Shown here: piece by piece, positions 1 to 6,963 of the stretch
How the letters are laid out: every line of letters starts with the position of its first letter
Numbering within the stretch: the first letter of the stretch is position 1
Source: Lachnospiraceae bacterium UBA7598
Lineage (GTDB): Bacteria; Bacillota; Clostridia; Lachnospirales; Lachnospiraceae
Direction of reading: 5' to 3'
DNA: 9,642 bases
Assembly: GCA_002474415.1 (NCBI GenBank)
Contig: DLQV01000089.1
Location: 1 to 9,642, forward strand
Notes under the pieces: model-generated
What the model saw: the letters and a program-made list of their open reading frames with translations, nothing else
Database searches by the model: none
What the model was told of the DNA's origin: nothing
Program-made: the position numbers and the translations under genes

Positions 1-1233
1 GTATATATGCCGATGTTTATTCCGGAGAGTCTTCTGGAAAAAGAGAAGGATCATGTGGAAGGATTTGCGCCGGAAGTTGCATGGGTAACTTACGGTGGAC
101 TCAATAAGCTGCCGGAGCGTCTGTGCGTCAGACCTACTTCTGAGACACTGTTTTGCGATTTTTATAAAAATCTGATCCAGTCATACCGTGATCTGCCAAA
201 GGTGTATAACCAGTGGTGTTCCGTAGTGCGCTGGGAGAAGGAAACCCGTCCATTCCTGCGTTCGAGAGAATTCCTGTGGCAGGAGGGACATACGGCACAT
301 GCAACAGCAGAGGAGGCACAGGAGCGTACGATCCAGATGCTGAATCTGTATGCAGATTTCTGTGAAGAGTTCCTTGCCATGCCGGTTGTCCGTGGACAGA
401 AGACAGAAAAGGAAAAATTTGCCGGTGCAGAAGAAACTTATACGATCGAGGCACTGATGCATGATGGTAAGGCTTTGCAGTCCGGAACCAGCCATAACTT
501 TGGGGATGGATTTGCCAAGGCATTTGGTATCCAGTATACCGATAAAGAGAACAAATTACAGTATGTACATCAGACTTCCTGGGGAATGACAACACGTCTG
601 ATCGGAGCCATCATCATGGTTCACGGTGACAATGATGGTCTGGTTCTGCCACCTAAGGTAGCACCGACACAGGTCATGGTTATCCCGATCCAGATGCAGA
701 AGGATGGGGTATTGGATAAGGCAAACGAAGTGCGTGAGCGTCTGGGAAAAGTCTGCCGTGCAAAACTGGATGATTCGGACAAGAGTCCGGGATGGAAATT
801 CTCTGAGCAGGAGATGCGTGGAATCCCGCTTCGTGTGGAACTGGGACCGAAAGATATTGCGGCAAATAAATGTGTGGTTGTCCGCAGAGATACCAGAGAG
901 AAAATTGAAGTTTCCCTGGATGAAATCGAGACAAAGATTCCGGAACTGTTAGAGACCGTTCAGAAAGATATGTTTGCGCGTGCAAAGGCACATCGTGATG
1001 CACATATCTGGGATGCACATAATTACGAAGAATTCAAAGATATTGCAGAAAATAAACCAGGATTCATCCGTGGTATGTGGTGTGAAGATCAGGCATGTGA
1101 GGATAAGATCAAAGAAGATCTGGCAGTGACCTCACGTTGTATGCCGTTTAATGATCAGGAACAGATTTCAGATGTTTGTGTATGCTGTGGAAAACCGGCA
1201 CATAAGCTGGTATATTGGGGCAAGGCATATTAA
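1..1233 (+). CDS. proS: Prolyl-tRNA synthetase, archaeal/eukaryal type (ProS3), 5' truncated by window edge
   Basis: Cytoplasmic class II aminoacyl-tRNA synthetase that charges tRNA-Pro with proline using ATP. The reading frame is open from base 1 (codons Val-Tyr, then [10 protein letters not shown]), a segment that is internal in this family, so the true start lies upstream. The window holds 410 codons; family members are about 475-480 residues, so roughly 65-70 N-terminal residues are missing. Visible features, by window codon: the PTSE segment at about 45, class II motif 2 around WEKETRP from codon 78, and motif 3 around SWGMTTR from codon 193 leading into [14 protein letters not shown]. 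The anticodon-binding domain follows ([10 protein letters not shown]). A cysteine-rich C-terminal domain (WCEDQAC, SRC, CVCCG) and a terminal Tyr are typical of the archaeal/eukaryal type. The bacterial-type INS editing insertion is absent between motifs 2 and 3. No clear terminator separates it from the next gene, which starts 42 nt downstream, so co-transcription is likely. Confidence 0.97.
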   Translation, partial: VYMPMFIPESLLEKEKDHVEGFAPEVAWVTYGGLNKLPERLCVRPTSETLFCDFYKNLIQSYRDLPKVYNQWCSVVRWEKETRPFLRSREFLWQEGHTAHATAEEAQERTIQMLNLYADFCEEFLAMPVVRGQKTEKEKFAGAEETYTIEALMHDGKALQSGTSHNFGDGFAKAFGIQYTDKENKLQYVHQTSWGMTTRLIGAIIMVHGDNDGLVLPPKVAPTQVMVIPIQMQKDGVLDKANEVRERLGKVCRAKLDDSDKSPGWKFSEQEMRGIPLRVELGPKDIAANKCVVVRRDTREKIEVSLDEIETKIPELLETVQKDMFARAKAHRDAHIWDAHNYEEFKDIAENKPGFIRGMWCEDQACEDKIKEDLAVTSRCMPFNDQEQISDVCVCCGKPAHKLVYWGKAY

Positions 1234-1257
1234 AAATCAGCCGGGATTGTGGATTTC

Positions 1258-1267
1258 AAAGAGGGGG
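1258..1267 (+). promoter_or_regulatory. Shine-Dalgarno that sets the start of the GGDEF gene
   Basis: AAAGAGGGGG ends 8 nt before the ATG at 1276. The frame is open upstream to a GTG at 1249, but that GTG has no purine-rich site before it and this SD lies inside the nine codons it would add. This favours 1276 as the start. Confidence 0.7.
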
Positions 1268-1275
1268 TTGGAGCC

Positions 1276-4200
1276 ATGATTGAAAAGTATTTTAATGGTG
1301 TTATAGAGCAGGTATATCACAGAATTGGAAATGCAGAAAAGAACATTGTTATGGCAAGTTATAACAATGACTTTTCTGTATCTGAGCTGGAGAATAAAAA
1401 ACGTTATCAGGAAGACGATAACGTTTTTTTTGCCTGCTGTGAATTGCGTTACGAAAAACTGTCGGGGGCATATGCTCCGTTCCTGGACATTATCTGTGAT
1501 ATGTTCCGGCAGTTTGTAAAGGGAGATTTCGATGCTTTTTTGCGGGAATGTGGAACATATGAGCTGCATCGGCCCCTGTTTATGGGTTATTATGAAGACG
1601 GTATCTGCAGAAGAGAAGAAGGCGTACTTTTAAATGAGGTAGAGTATGAGCAGCGGCGTATGACAGATGCGATTGTTGCCATGTTAAAGAAGCTCACGGA
1701 GTATCGTCCAATCATGATCGTGATTAATCGTTTTCAGCTGGCGGGACGCAGTTCCATGGAACTTATCTATCGGCTGGTGACAGATCCGTGCGCTAAAATC
1801 GGAATTGTGCTGGGCGTAAATGAAATGCAGCCACGGCTGGATACGGCCGTCAATGTGTGGGATGCAATTGTGGAAAAACTCGAAGACAGCAGCCAGATTT
1901 ATCACATTGGAAGCTCCGGAAAACACAGGGACCGGGAGAATGCAGAGGATGTGGCAGAAGACAAAAATTATGCCCATATGCTCGCAAAGGTAGAGACGAT
2001 CATCGATTTTCTGGATTGCGACCAGGCAAAATGGTATTTACAGAAACTTGAGTATAAGCTGAAATTTGAGGACATTTTTATCGATGATGTAACGCTGCGT
2101 GATTTTTATCTTTTGTATACACGTACTGCCATTTTGCGGGCGGAGTTATCCAAAGCACTGGAAATGGTGGATTCCGCCATGCGTCTTTCATCGGTTCGGA
2201 AAGATCTGTTTTACCGCAGTGAGTGTTCCTTTTTAAAGGGAACGTGTCTGATGTATCAGGGCAAATTGCAGCAGGCGGAAATGTATGCACAGTATGCCGG
2301 TGAGGAAGCCCAAAAAAGCGGGGACGAAAAGCAGGTATTTAAGGCAGAACTTTTATCTGTTATGGCGCGTATGTCCGGCTGGTACAATATTTTCTTCTGC
2401 ATACAGGATATTCCGATCGACGAAGGGCTGATTGAAAAGCTGATGCAGAACAATTACCGGAATCATCTGGCGCACATTTACATTTACGCATATGACAATC
2501 GTCCGGAGATGGTTGCCAGGGCATATCGTTCCGAGGCATCTCTTTTATATTTCAGTAAAGGGGTGGCGCTGGCAAAAGAAATCGGAAATGAACAGCTGGT
2601 ATATGATGCATATCAGAAAAATATCATGCTTGCGGCAACCAATGGCATGAATGAGATTGCGATGCTGTATTCCGTGCGTACATACCAGTTCATGAAATCA
2701 AGGGATGATATTTATGAGGGCAGAATTTTGTCCGGCATAGGATATAATCTGAGTGCCATGGGAAAAAACCAGCTTGCGGAGCATTATTATAACCGGGCCA
2801 TTGAGGTGTTTTATCATTTGCGTCTTCCGGAGGATATTGCGGAAGTATTTTATAACCGTGCGCTGAATTATATCATGCAGGAGAAGTATGCCAGGGCAGA
2901 ACATGATCTGCTGATGGCGATGAAGGCAATTGAAAAACTGCATCTTAACAGTCTGCGCGTATGTAATCTGTCAAAATTATATGGATTGCTGGCCCTTGTG
3001 AGCATTATGCAGCAGGATCGTTTTAACTGTGAACGTTACTTGTTAAACTGCAGGCAGTTTTTAAATTATATCATCGAAAAAGAAAAAGAAAATGAAAACG
3101 AAGAGATCATTCATGACTATGCAAAATGTGATGATGATATGTTTCTGTACATGTTTTCTATGGCAATGCTCAACCGTATGGATGGAAAGCAGGAAGAGGC
3201 ACTTGCCAATTTTGAACAGGCAGAGCGTTTTCTGCTCCAGGCGGAAGGAAACCAGTTTTTCAGTTATCGGTTATTCCGGAAGGAAAGAATGAAGCTGTTT
3301 GAAGAAATGGGACGCAGTGAGCGCTGCCAGATGGAGCGCGCGACACTTTTACAGCATGAGGAGATTAATTCCCAGGCAGCCCGTCTGCTGCCGATGAATC
3401 TGCTCGAAGAGATTGATCTGGGTGAGCATCCGGAAACCTGTGCCGTGCAGGAAGGAGACATCGAATCCCTGATTAAGCAGGAGGGGCTTCTGCAGGATTA
3501 TGCAACATCCCGAAGACAGATGGAGTTTATTTCTACCTGGCAGAAACGGATTGATGTGAGTGGAAGTAATGTAGAGGGTATGGTGCAGAATGCATTTAAT
3601 ACATTTATGAATCATTTCAGTCTGGATTGTGCATTGTACATCTGTTATCACGAGGATGGTGCACATGTACTTTACAATGATACGAAATGTGAGATGACGG
3701 ATGAAGTCATTGAAGGAATCGGAAATGCGATGCTGGAATATCCACAGGGATTTGCCGTGTCAAAAATCAGCGACAGTTTTCTGGAACATCAGGATATCAT
3801 CGGATATTTTGGTGTGGATGATGTCTGTTCGTTTGTGGCGGCACCGTTTATAAAAAATGGAAAACTGACCAGCCTTCTGATCACCTATGTCCGCATGAAA
3901 GATAACTGGCATGGATCCATTGAGCGATATATGTTAAATGAGGATGATCTGAGAATTTATTCCCTGCTTTTTCGCGAGATGGAATATTCCATCAACCGGA
4001 TGGAAGCGAACGACAAAATTTATATGATGAACCGGAAACTGCAGGAAGCAGCGGTCACGGACATGCTTACCGGAATCTACAATCGTGCCGGTATGTATGA
4101 AGAAATCCAGCAGATGATCGAGTGTTACAGTATGTCTAAAGAGGCGCATCATGTAGGTCTGATGTTTATTGACCTGGATAATTTCAAACATTACAATGAT

Positions 4201-4587
4201 ACGTTTGGACATGATGTCGGGGATCTGATCTTAAAGGAAATGGCAAAGATTTTCCAGAAAGCTGCTCAGGGAAGGGGATTCGTTTCGCGATATGGCGGGG
4301 ATGAATTTATCATGATTTTAAATACCGATGATCATGAAGTTCTTGAAAATATTGCAAAAGGAATCTATGAGAAGATCAATTCCACGCAGGGATTCCAGCA
4401 GCAGATCGAAAAATATTTAGGACATGCAATCACGACAACCGAGAAATCACGGATTACCTGTTCCATTGGAATTGCGGGTGCAGGAAATGTTAAAAAAGAG
4501 GAAGATATCAATGAATTGATCCGCAGTGCGGATGAGATTTTGTATAAAGTCAAAACAGGAGAAAAAGGACATTACGCATTTTTATGA
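1276..4587 (+). CDS. TPR-GAF-GGDEF signalling protein (predicted diguanylate cyclase) with degenerate STAND/AAA-like N-terminus
   Basis: Predicted cytoplasmic enzyme making c-di-GMP from two GTP. No signal peptide or membrane segment is seen. From the ATG at 1276 the protein is 1103 residues. Residues ~1-220 follow the pattern of a STAND/AAA_16 ATPase: a strand-like NIVMAS without a GxxxxGK[ST] loop, an YAPFLDIICDMF helix, and IMIVINRFQLAG (146-157) where a Walker B would be. The P-loop is missing and the Walker B acid is Asn, so it is probably not an ATPase. Residues ~265-720 are helical TPR-like repeats (e.g. GKNQLAEHYYNRAIEVF). Residues ~766-902 resemble a GAF domain. The GGDEF domain covers ~925-1103, with TDMLTGIYNR at 928-937, LMFIDLDNFKHYND, and an intact GGDEF at 1007-1011. 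The RxxD inhibitory site expected just before it is absent (QGRG). The 3' end overlaps cca by ATGA. The input sensed is unknown. Diguanylate cyclase activity is inferred from the motif. Confidence 0.9.
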   Translation: MIEKYFNGVIEQVYHRIGNAEKNIVMASYNNDFSVSELENKKRYQEDDNVFFACCELRYEKLSGAYAPFLDIICDMFRQFVKGDFDAFLRECGTYELHRPLFMGYYEDGICRREEGVLLNEVEYEQRRMTDAIVAMLKKLTEYRPIMIVINRFQLAGRSSMELIYRLVTDPCAKIGIVLGVNEMQPRLDTAVNVWDAIVEKLEDSSQIYHIGSSGKHRDRENAEDVAEDKNYAHMLAKVETIIDFLDCDQAKWYLQKLEYKLKFEDIFIDDVTLRDFYLLYTRTAILRAELSKALEMVDSAMRLSSVRKDLFYRSECSFLKGTCLMYQGKLQQAEMYAQYAGEEAQKSGDEKQVFKAELLSVMARMSGWYNIFFCIQDIPIDEGLIEKLMQNNYRNHLAHIYIYAYDNRPEMVARAYRSEASLLYFSKGVALAKEIGNEQLVYDAYQKNIMLAATNGMNEIAMLYSVRTYQFMKSRDDIYEGRILSGIGYNLSAMGKNQLAEHYYNRAIEVFYHLRLPEDIAEVFYNRALNYIMQEKYARAEHDLLMAMKAIEKLHLNSLRVCNLSKLYGLLALVSIMQQDRFNCERYLLNCRQFLNYIIEKEKENENEEIIHDYAKCDDDMFLYMFSMAMLNRMDGKQEEALANFEQAERFLLQAEGNQFFSYRLFRKERMKLFEEMGRSERCQMERATLLQHEEINSQAARLLPMNLLEEIDLGEHPETCAVQEGDIESLIKQEGLLQDYATSRRQMEFISTWQKRIDVSGSNVEGMVQNAFNTFMNHFSLDCALYICYHEDGAHVLYNDTKCEMTDEVIEGIGNAMLEYPQGFAVSKISDSFLEHQDIIGYFGVDDVCSFVAAPFIKNGKLTSLLITYVRMKDNWHGSIERYMLNEDDLRIYSLLFREMEYSINRMEANDKIYMMNRKLQEAAVTDMLTGIYNRAGMYEEIQQMIECYSMSKEAHHVGLMFIDLDNFKHYNDTFGHDVGDLILKEMAKIFQKAAQGRGFVSRYGGDEFIMILNTDDHEVLENIAKGIYEKINSTQGFQQQIEKYLGHAITTTEKSRITCSIGIAGAGNVKKEEDINELIRSADEILYKVKTGEKGHYAFL

Positions 4588-5927
4588 AAATTCAATTACC
4601 AGAACATGTAAAGCAAATTATACACAGACTTCAGCTGGAAGGGTATGATGCCTATGCCGTGGGTGGATGTGTCAGAGATACACTTTTAGGACGCAGTCCG
4701 CAGGACTGGGATATCACAACTTCCGCAAAACCGCAGGTTGTGAAAGCTCTGTTTTCCCATACGATAGATACGGGCATTGCACATGGTACCGTTACCGTTA
4801 TGCTGGATCATACAGGGTATGAAGTGACAACTTACCGGATTGATGGAGAGTATGAAGATGCCAGACATCCGAAGTCTGTGACTTTTACAGGGGATCTGGT
4901 AGAGGATTTGAAACGCCGGGATTTTACGATCAATGCCATGGCATATAATGATACCGCAGGACTGGTGGATGCATTTGACGGGATTGGAGATCTGAAGCGG
5001 AACGTGATCCGTTGTGTGGGAGTACCGCATGACCGGTTTGGAGAGGATGCGCTCCGCATGTTGCGAGCCGTGCGTTTTGCGGCACAGCTTGGGTTTTCCA
5101 TTGAAGAGAAAACAAGACAGGCTGTGGCAGATCTGGCGGGCAATTTACAGAAAGTCAGTGCGGAGAGAATCCAGACGGAAATGGTGAAATTGCTTACCTC
5201 TGCACATCCGGAGGAGATGCGTACGGTTTATGAGCTTGGGCTTTCTAAAGTATTTCTCCCGGAGTTTGATAAGATGATGGAAACCCCTCAGATTACAAAA
5301 CATCATTGTTACAGTGTGGGAGAGCACACCATTCATGCCATGCAGGAAGTTCCACAGGATAGGATTCTGAGGCTGACCATGCTGCTTCATGACGTGGCAA
5401 AACCGGTCTGCATTACGACAGACCAGGAGGGACAGAATCATTTCAAGGGACATCCGGCAGAGGGAGCGGAGATGGCGCGGCTCATTTTGCGGCGTTTGAA
5501 GTTTGACAATGAAACGATAAAACGCGTATGTCTGCTTGTGCGTTATCATGATGACCGCCCGGCCGTGACACCGCGCAATGTTCGCCGCGCGATCAGCAGA
5601 ATCGGAGTTGAAAACATGGATGCGCTGTTTGCAGTAAAACGTGCAGACACACTGGCACAGAGTATGTATGAGCGGCAAAAAAAACTGGCCTATATTGATG
5701 CCTATGAAGAGACTTATCACGAGATCTTAAAAGAACATCAATGTGTGCAGAAAAAAGATCTGGCCATAAATGGCAGGGATCTGATTGCACAGGGAATGAA
5801 AACAGGCAAAGAAATGGGAGAAGTATTACAGAATCTGTACGAACGTGTTCTTGATGAGCCAGAACTGAATCATAAGGAGACGCTGCTTGCACTGGCACAA
5901 CAATTGCAGCAGACAAAACAGGAATAA
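4584..5927 (+). CDS. cca: CCA tRNA nucleotidyltransferase with HD domain
   Basis: Adds or repairs the 3'-terminal CCA of tRNAs from CTP and ATP; cytoplasmic, 447 residues, a usual length for the clostridial HD-containing form. The class II polymerase-beta head shows VGGCVRD (26-32) followed by the catalytic carboxylates D41 and D43 in DWDIT. RRDFTINAM begins at 111. The nucleotide-templating EDALR sits at 154-158. A C-terminal HD phosphohydrolase-type domain has H248 (GEHTIHAM), H269-D270 (LLHDVAK), a HFKGHP segment and YHDDRP, so the metal ligands look intact. Possible 2',3'-cyclic phosphatase or phosphodiesterase activity on tRNA ends is known for some HD-type CCA enzymes and is inferred here. 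The ATG overlaps the stop of the GGDEF gene (ATGA, 4584-4587). The nearest purine-rich site, around 4558-4568, is rather distant, so translation probably depends on coupling to the upstream gene. Confidence 0.96.
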   Translation: MKIQLPEHVKQIIHRLQLEGYDAYAVGGCVRDTLLGRSPQDWDITTSAKPQVVKALFSHTIDTGIAHGTVTVMLDHTGYEVTTYRIDGEYEDARHPKSVTFTGDLVEDLKRRDFTINAMAYNDTAGLVDAFDGIGDLKRNVIRCVGVPHDRFGEDALRMLRAVRFAAQLGFSIEEKTRQAVADLAGNLQKVSAERIQTEMVKLLTSAHPEEMRTVYELGLSKVFLPEFDKMMETPQITKHHCYSVGEHTIHAMQEVPQDRILRLTMLLHDVAKPVCITTDQEGQNHFKGHPAEGAEMARLILRRLKFDNETIKRVCLLVRYHDDRPAVTPRNVRRAISRIGVENMDALFAVKRADTLAQSMYERQKKLAYIDAYEETYHEILKEHQCVQKKDLAINGRDLIAQGMKTGKEMGEVLQNLYERVLDEPELNHKETLLALAQQLQQTKQE

Positions 5928-5950
5928 ATCAGACACCCTTTCCATATGAT
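5922..5950 (+). promoter_or_regulatory. Candidate SigE-like sporulation promoter for the CotS-like gene
   Basis: GAATAAA (5922-5928), a 14-nt spacer, then CATATGAT (5943-5950). Compared with the Bacillus SigE consensus KMATATT / 14-15 / CATACAnT, each box matches at 5 of 7 defined positions. The predicted transcription start near 5957 leaves room for the SD at 5972. Context (a spore-coat family gene) supports it, but the match is moderate and the -35 half is weak. Confidence 0.3.
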
Positions 5951-5988
5951 GAAAATAGATTCAAGTCATGTGGGAGGGGTTTATTTTG
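5935..5988 (+). terminator. 16-bp hairpin with U-rich tail: terminator after cca and/or SD-masking RNA structure
   Basis: Bases 5935-5950 pair with 5965-5980 without a break: 12 Watson-Crick and 4 G-U pairs around a 14-nt loop (5951-5964). The base of the stem is ACCC/GGGGT, followed by TTATTTTG, so the structure resembles an intrinsic terminator 7 nt after the cca stop. The 3' arm contains the whole SD of the next gene (GGGAGGGG, 5972-5979) and the U-rich tail contains its TTG start. A transcript reading through from cca would therefore have its ribosome binding site locked. The pairing is read directly; function as terminator, translational block or both is inference. Confidence 0.6.
5972..5979 (+). 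promoter_or_regulatory. Shine-Dalgarno supporting a TTG start for the CotS-like gene
   Basis: GGGAGGGG lies 6 nt before the in-frame TTG at 5986. The in-frame ATG at 5968 is upstream of this site and would place the SD inside its own coding sequence. Starting at TTG also gives the MYYQPEA.. N-terminus expected of CotS-family proteins. The whole site is within the 3' arm of the hairpin at 5935-5980. Confidence 0.65.
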
Positions 5989-6960
5989 TATTATCAGCCG
6001 GAAGCAATGTTGGAACAATATGACATAGAAATAAAACAGATTACCAAAGGCCGGGGCGTGTTTTGCTGTGAGACCGATCAGGGGAAAAAAGTGCTTGCAC
6101 CTTTTCGTGGATCGGCGGAGCGCGCAAAGTTTGTGCGTGAAATATTATGCAGCATGCAGGAAAAGGGCTATCTGGTGGAACAGGTCAGTCTGACAAAAGA
6201 TGGGCAGTGTGTGGTAACGGATGAGAGTGGGATACGTTTCTGGCTGAAGGATCTGGTAGAAGGAAGTGAATGCCAGACAGGACGGGAAAAGGATCTGGCT
6301 GCGGGGGCAGAGGCGCTGGCGAAGTTTCACCGCTGTGTATCTTCCTGCGTTACAGAAATTCCGGATTTCATGAAAAATACAAAGAATGAACCGGCGGTAT
6401 TGTATTACCGGCACTATCGGGAACTGGTTCTTGTGAAGAATTTTGTGCAGTCGCGAAAAACCAGAAATGAATTTGAACGCTCTTTTTGGGAACAGTATCC
6501 GCACTATATTGCGCAGGCGAAAGAGGCCGTACAGATGCTGGAGGAGCAGAAGATGCAGGGAAGAAACTGTGGATTTTGTCATGGGGACTGTAATCAGCAT
6601 AATATTTTGTGCACGGCCGATGGGGTGAGGCTGGTAAACTATGAAAATTTATTTTACGGGGATCAGGTAGTTGATCTGGCAAATTATCTGCGCAAAATGT
6701 TGGAAAAAAACAGTTGGAATACGGAATTGGGCAAACAGATGCTGAAGGCTTATGAAATACAGCGGAAACTGCGCAAGGAGGAAAAACAGCAGCTGTGTCA
6801 GCTGTTATTATTTCCGGAGAAATTCTGGAAAGTATCAAATCATTACAGTAATTCCCATAAGGCGTGGGTGTCAGGAAGAGATATTGAAAAACTGAACCGG
6901 CTGATTGCGGTAGAACCTGCAAGGGAACATTTTCTCGAAAATTTATTTTCTTTTCTGTGA
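5986..6960 (+). CDS. CotS-family spore coat protein (kinase-fold, probably degenerate)
   Basis: 324 residues from the TTG start at 5986 (330 if the ATG at 5968 is used). The sequence has the layout of the CotS/YutH branch of the aminoglycoside phosphotransferase-like fold: an N-lobe with a TDQGKK..PFRGS segment and WLKDLVEGSEC hinge, then a C-lobe with CHGDCNQHNIL. Here H199, D201 and N206 form the Brenner-type HxDxxxxN loop. The metal-binding Asp expected in the following strand (IDFE or similar) is Asn218 in LVNYE. The N-lobe strand reads VLAPFRGS where, from memory, relatives have a Lys (KPYRGS type). Catalysis is therefore doubtful and a structural role in the coat is plausible. No signal peptide or membrane segment is seen. 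The gene follows cca after 58 nt and is followed within 3-21 nt by the lipoprotein gene. Expression during sporulation is inferred from family and from a candidate promoter. Confidence 0.82.
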   Translation: MYYQPEAMLEQYDIEIKQITKGRGVFCCETDQGKKVLAPFRGSAERAKFVREILCSMQEKGYLVEQVSLTKDGQCVVTDESGIRFWLKDLVEGSECQTGREKDLAAGAEALAKFHRCVSSCVTEIPDFMKNTKNEPAVLYYRHYRELVLVKNFVQSRKTRNEFERSFWEQYPHYIAQAKEAVQMLEEQKMQGRNCGFCHGDCNQHNILCTADGVRLVNYENLFYGDQVVDLANYLRKMLEKNSWNTELGKQMLKAYEIQRKLRKEEKQQLCQLLLFPEKFWKVSNHYSNSHKAWVSGRDIEKLNRLIAVEPAREHFLENLFSFL

Positions 6961-6963
6961 AGA

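Noticed and set aside
1249..1275. GTG start nine codons upstream for the GGDEF gene
   Set aside because: No SD before it, whereas the ATG at 1276 follows GAGGGGG at correct spacing.
5145..5720. 191-codon antisense open frame across cca
   Set aside because: Shadow of a strongly conserved gene; no SD, and its composition is unlike a real protein.
6368..6922. 184-codon antisense open frame across the CotS-like gene
   Set aside because: Rich in Pro, Ser and Cys as expected of an antisense shadow; the + strand gene has recognisable motifs.
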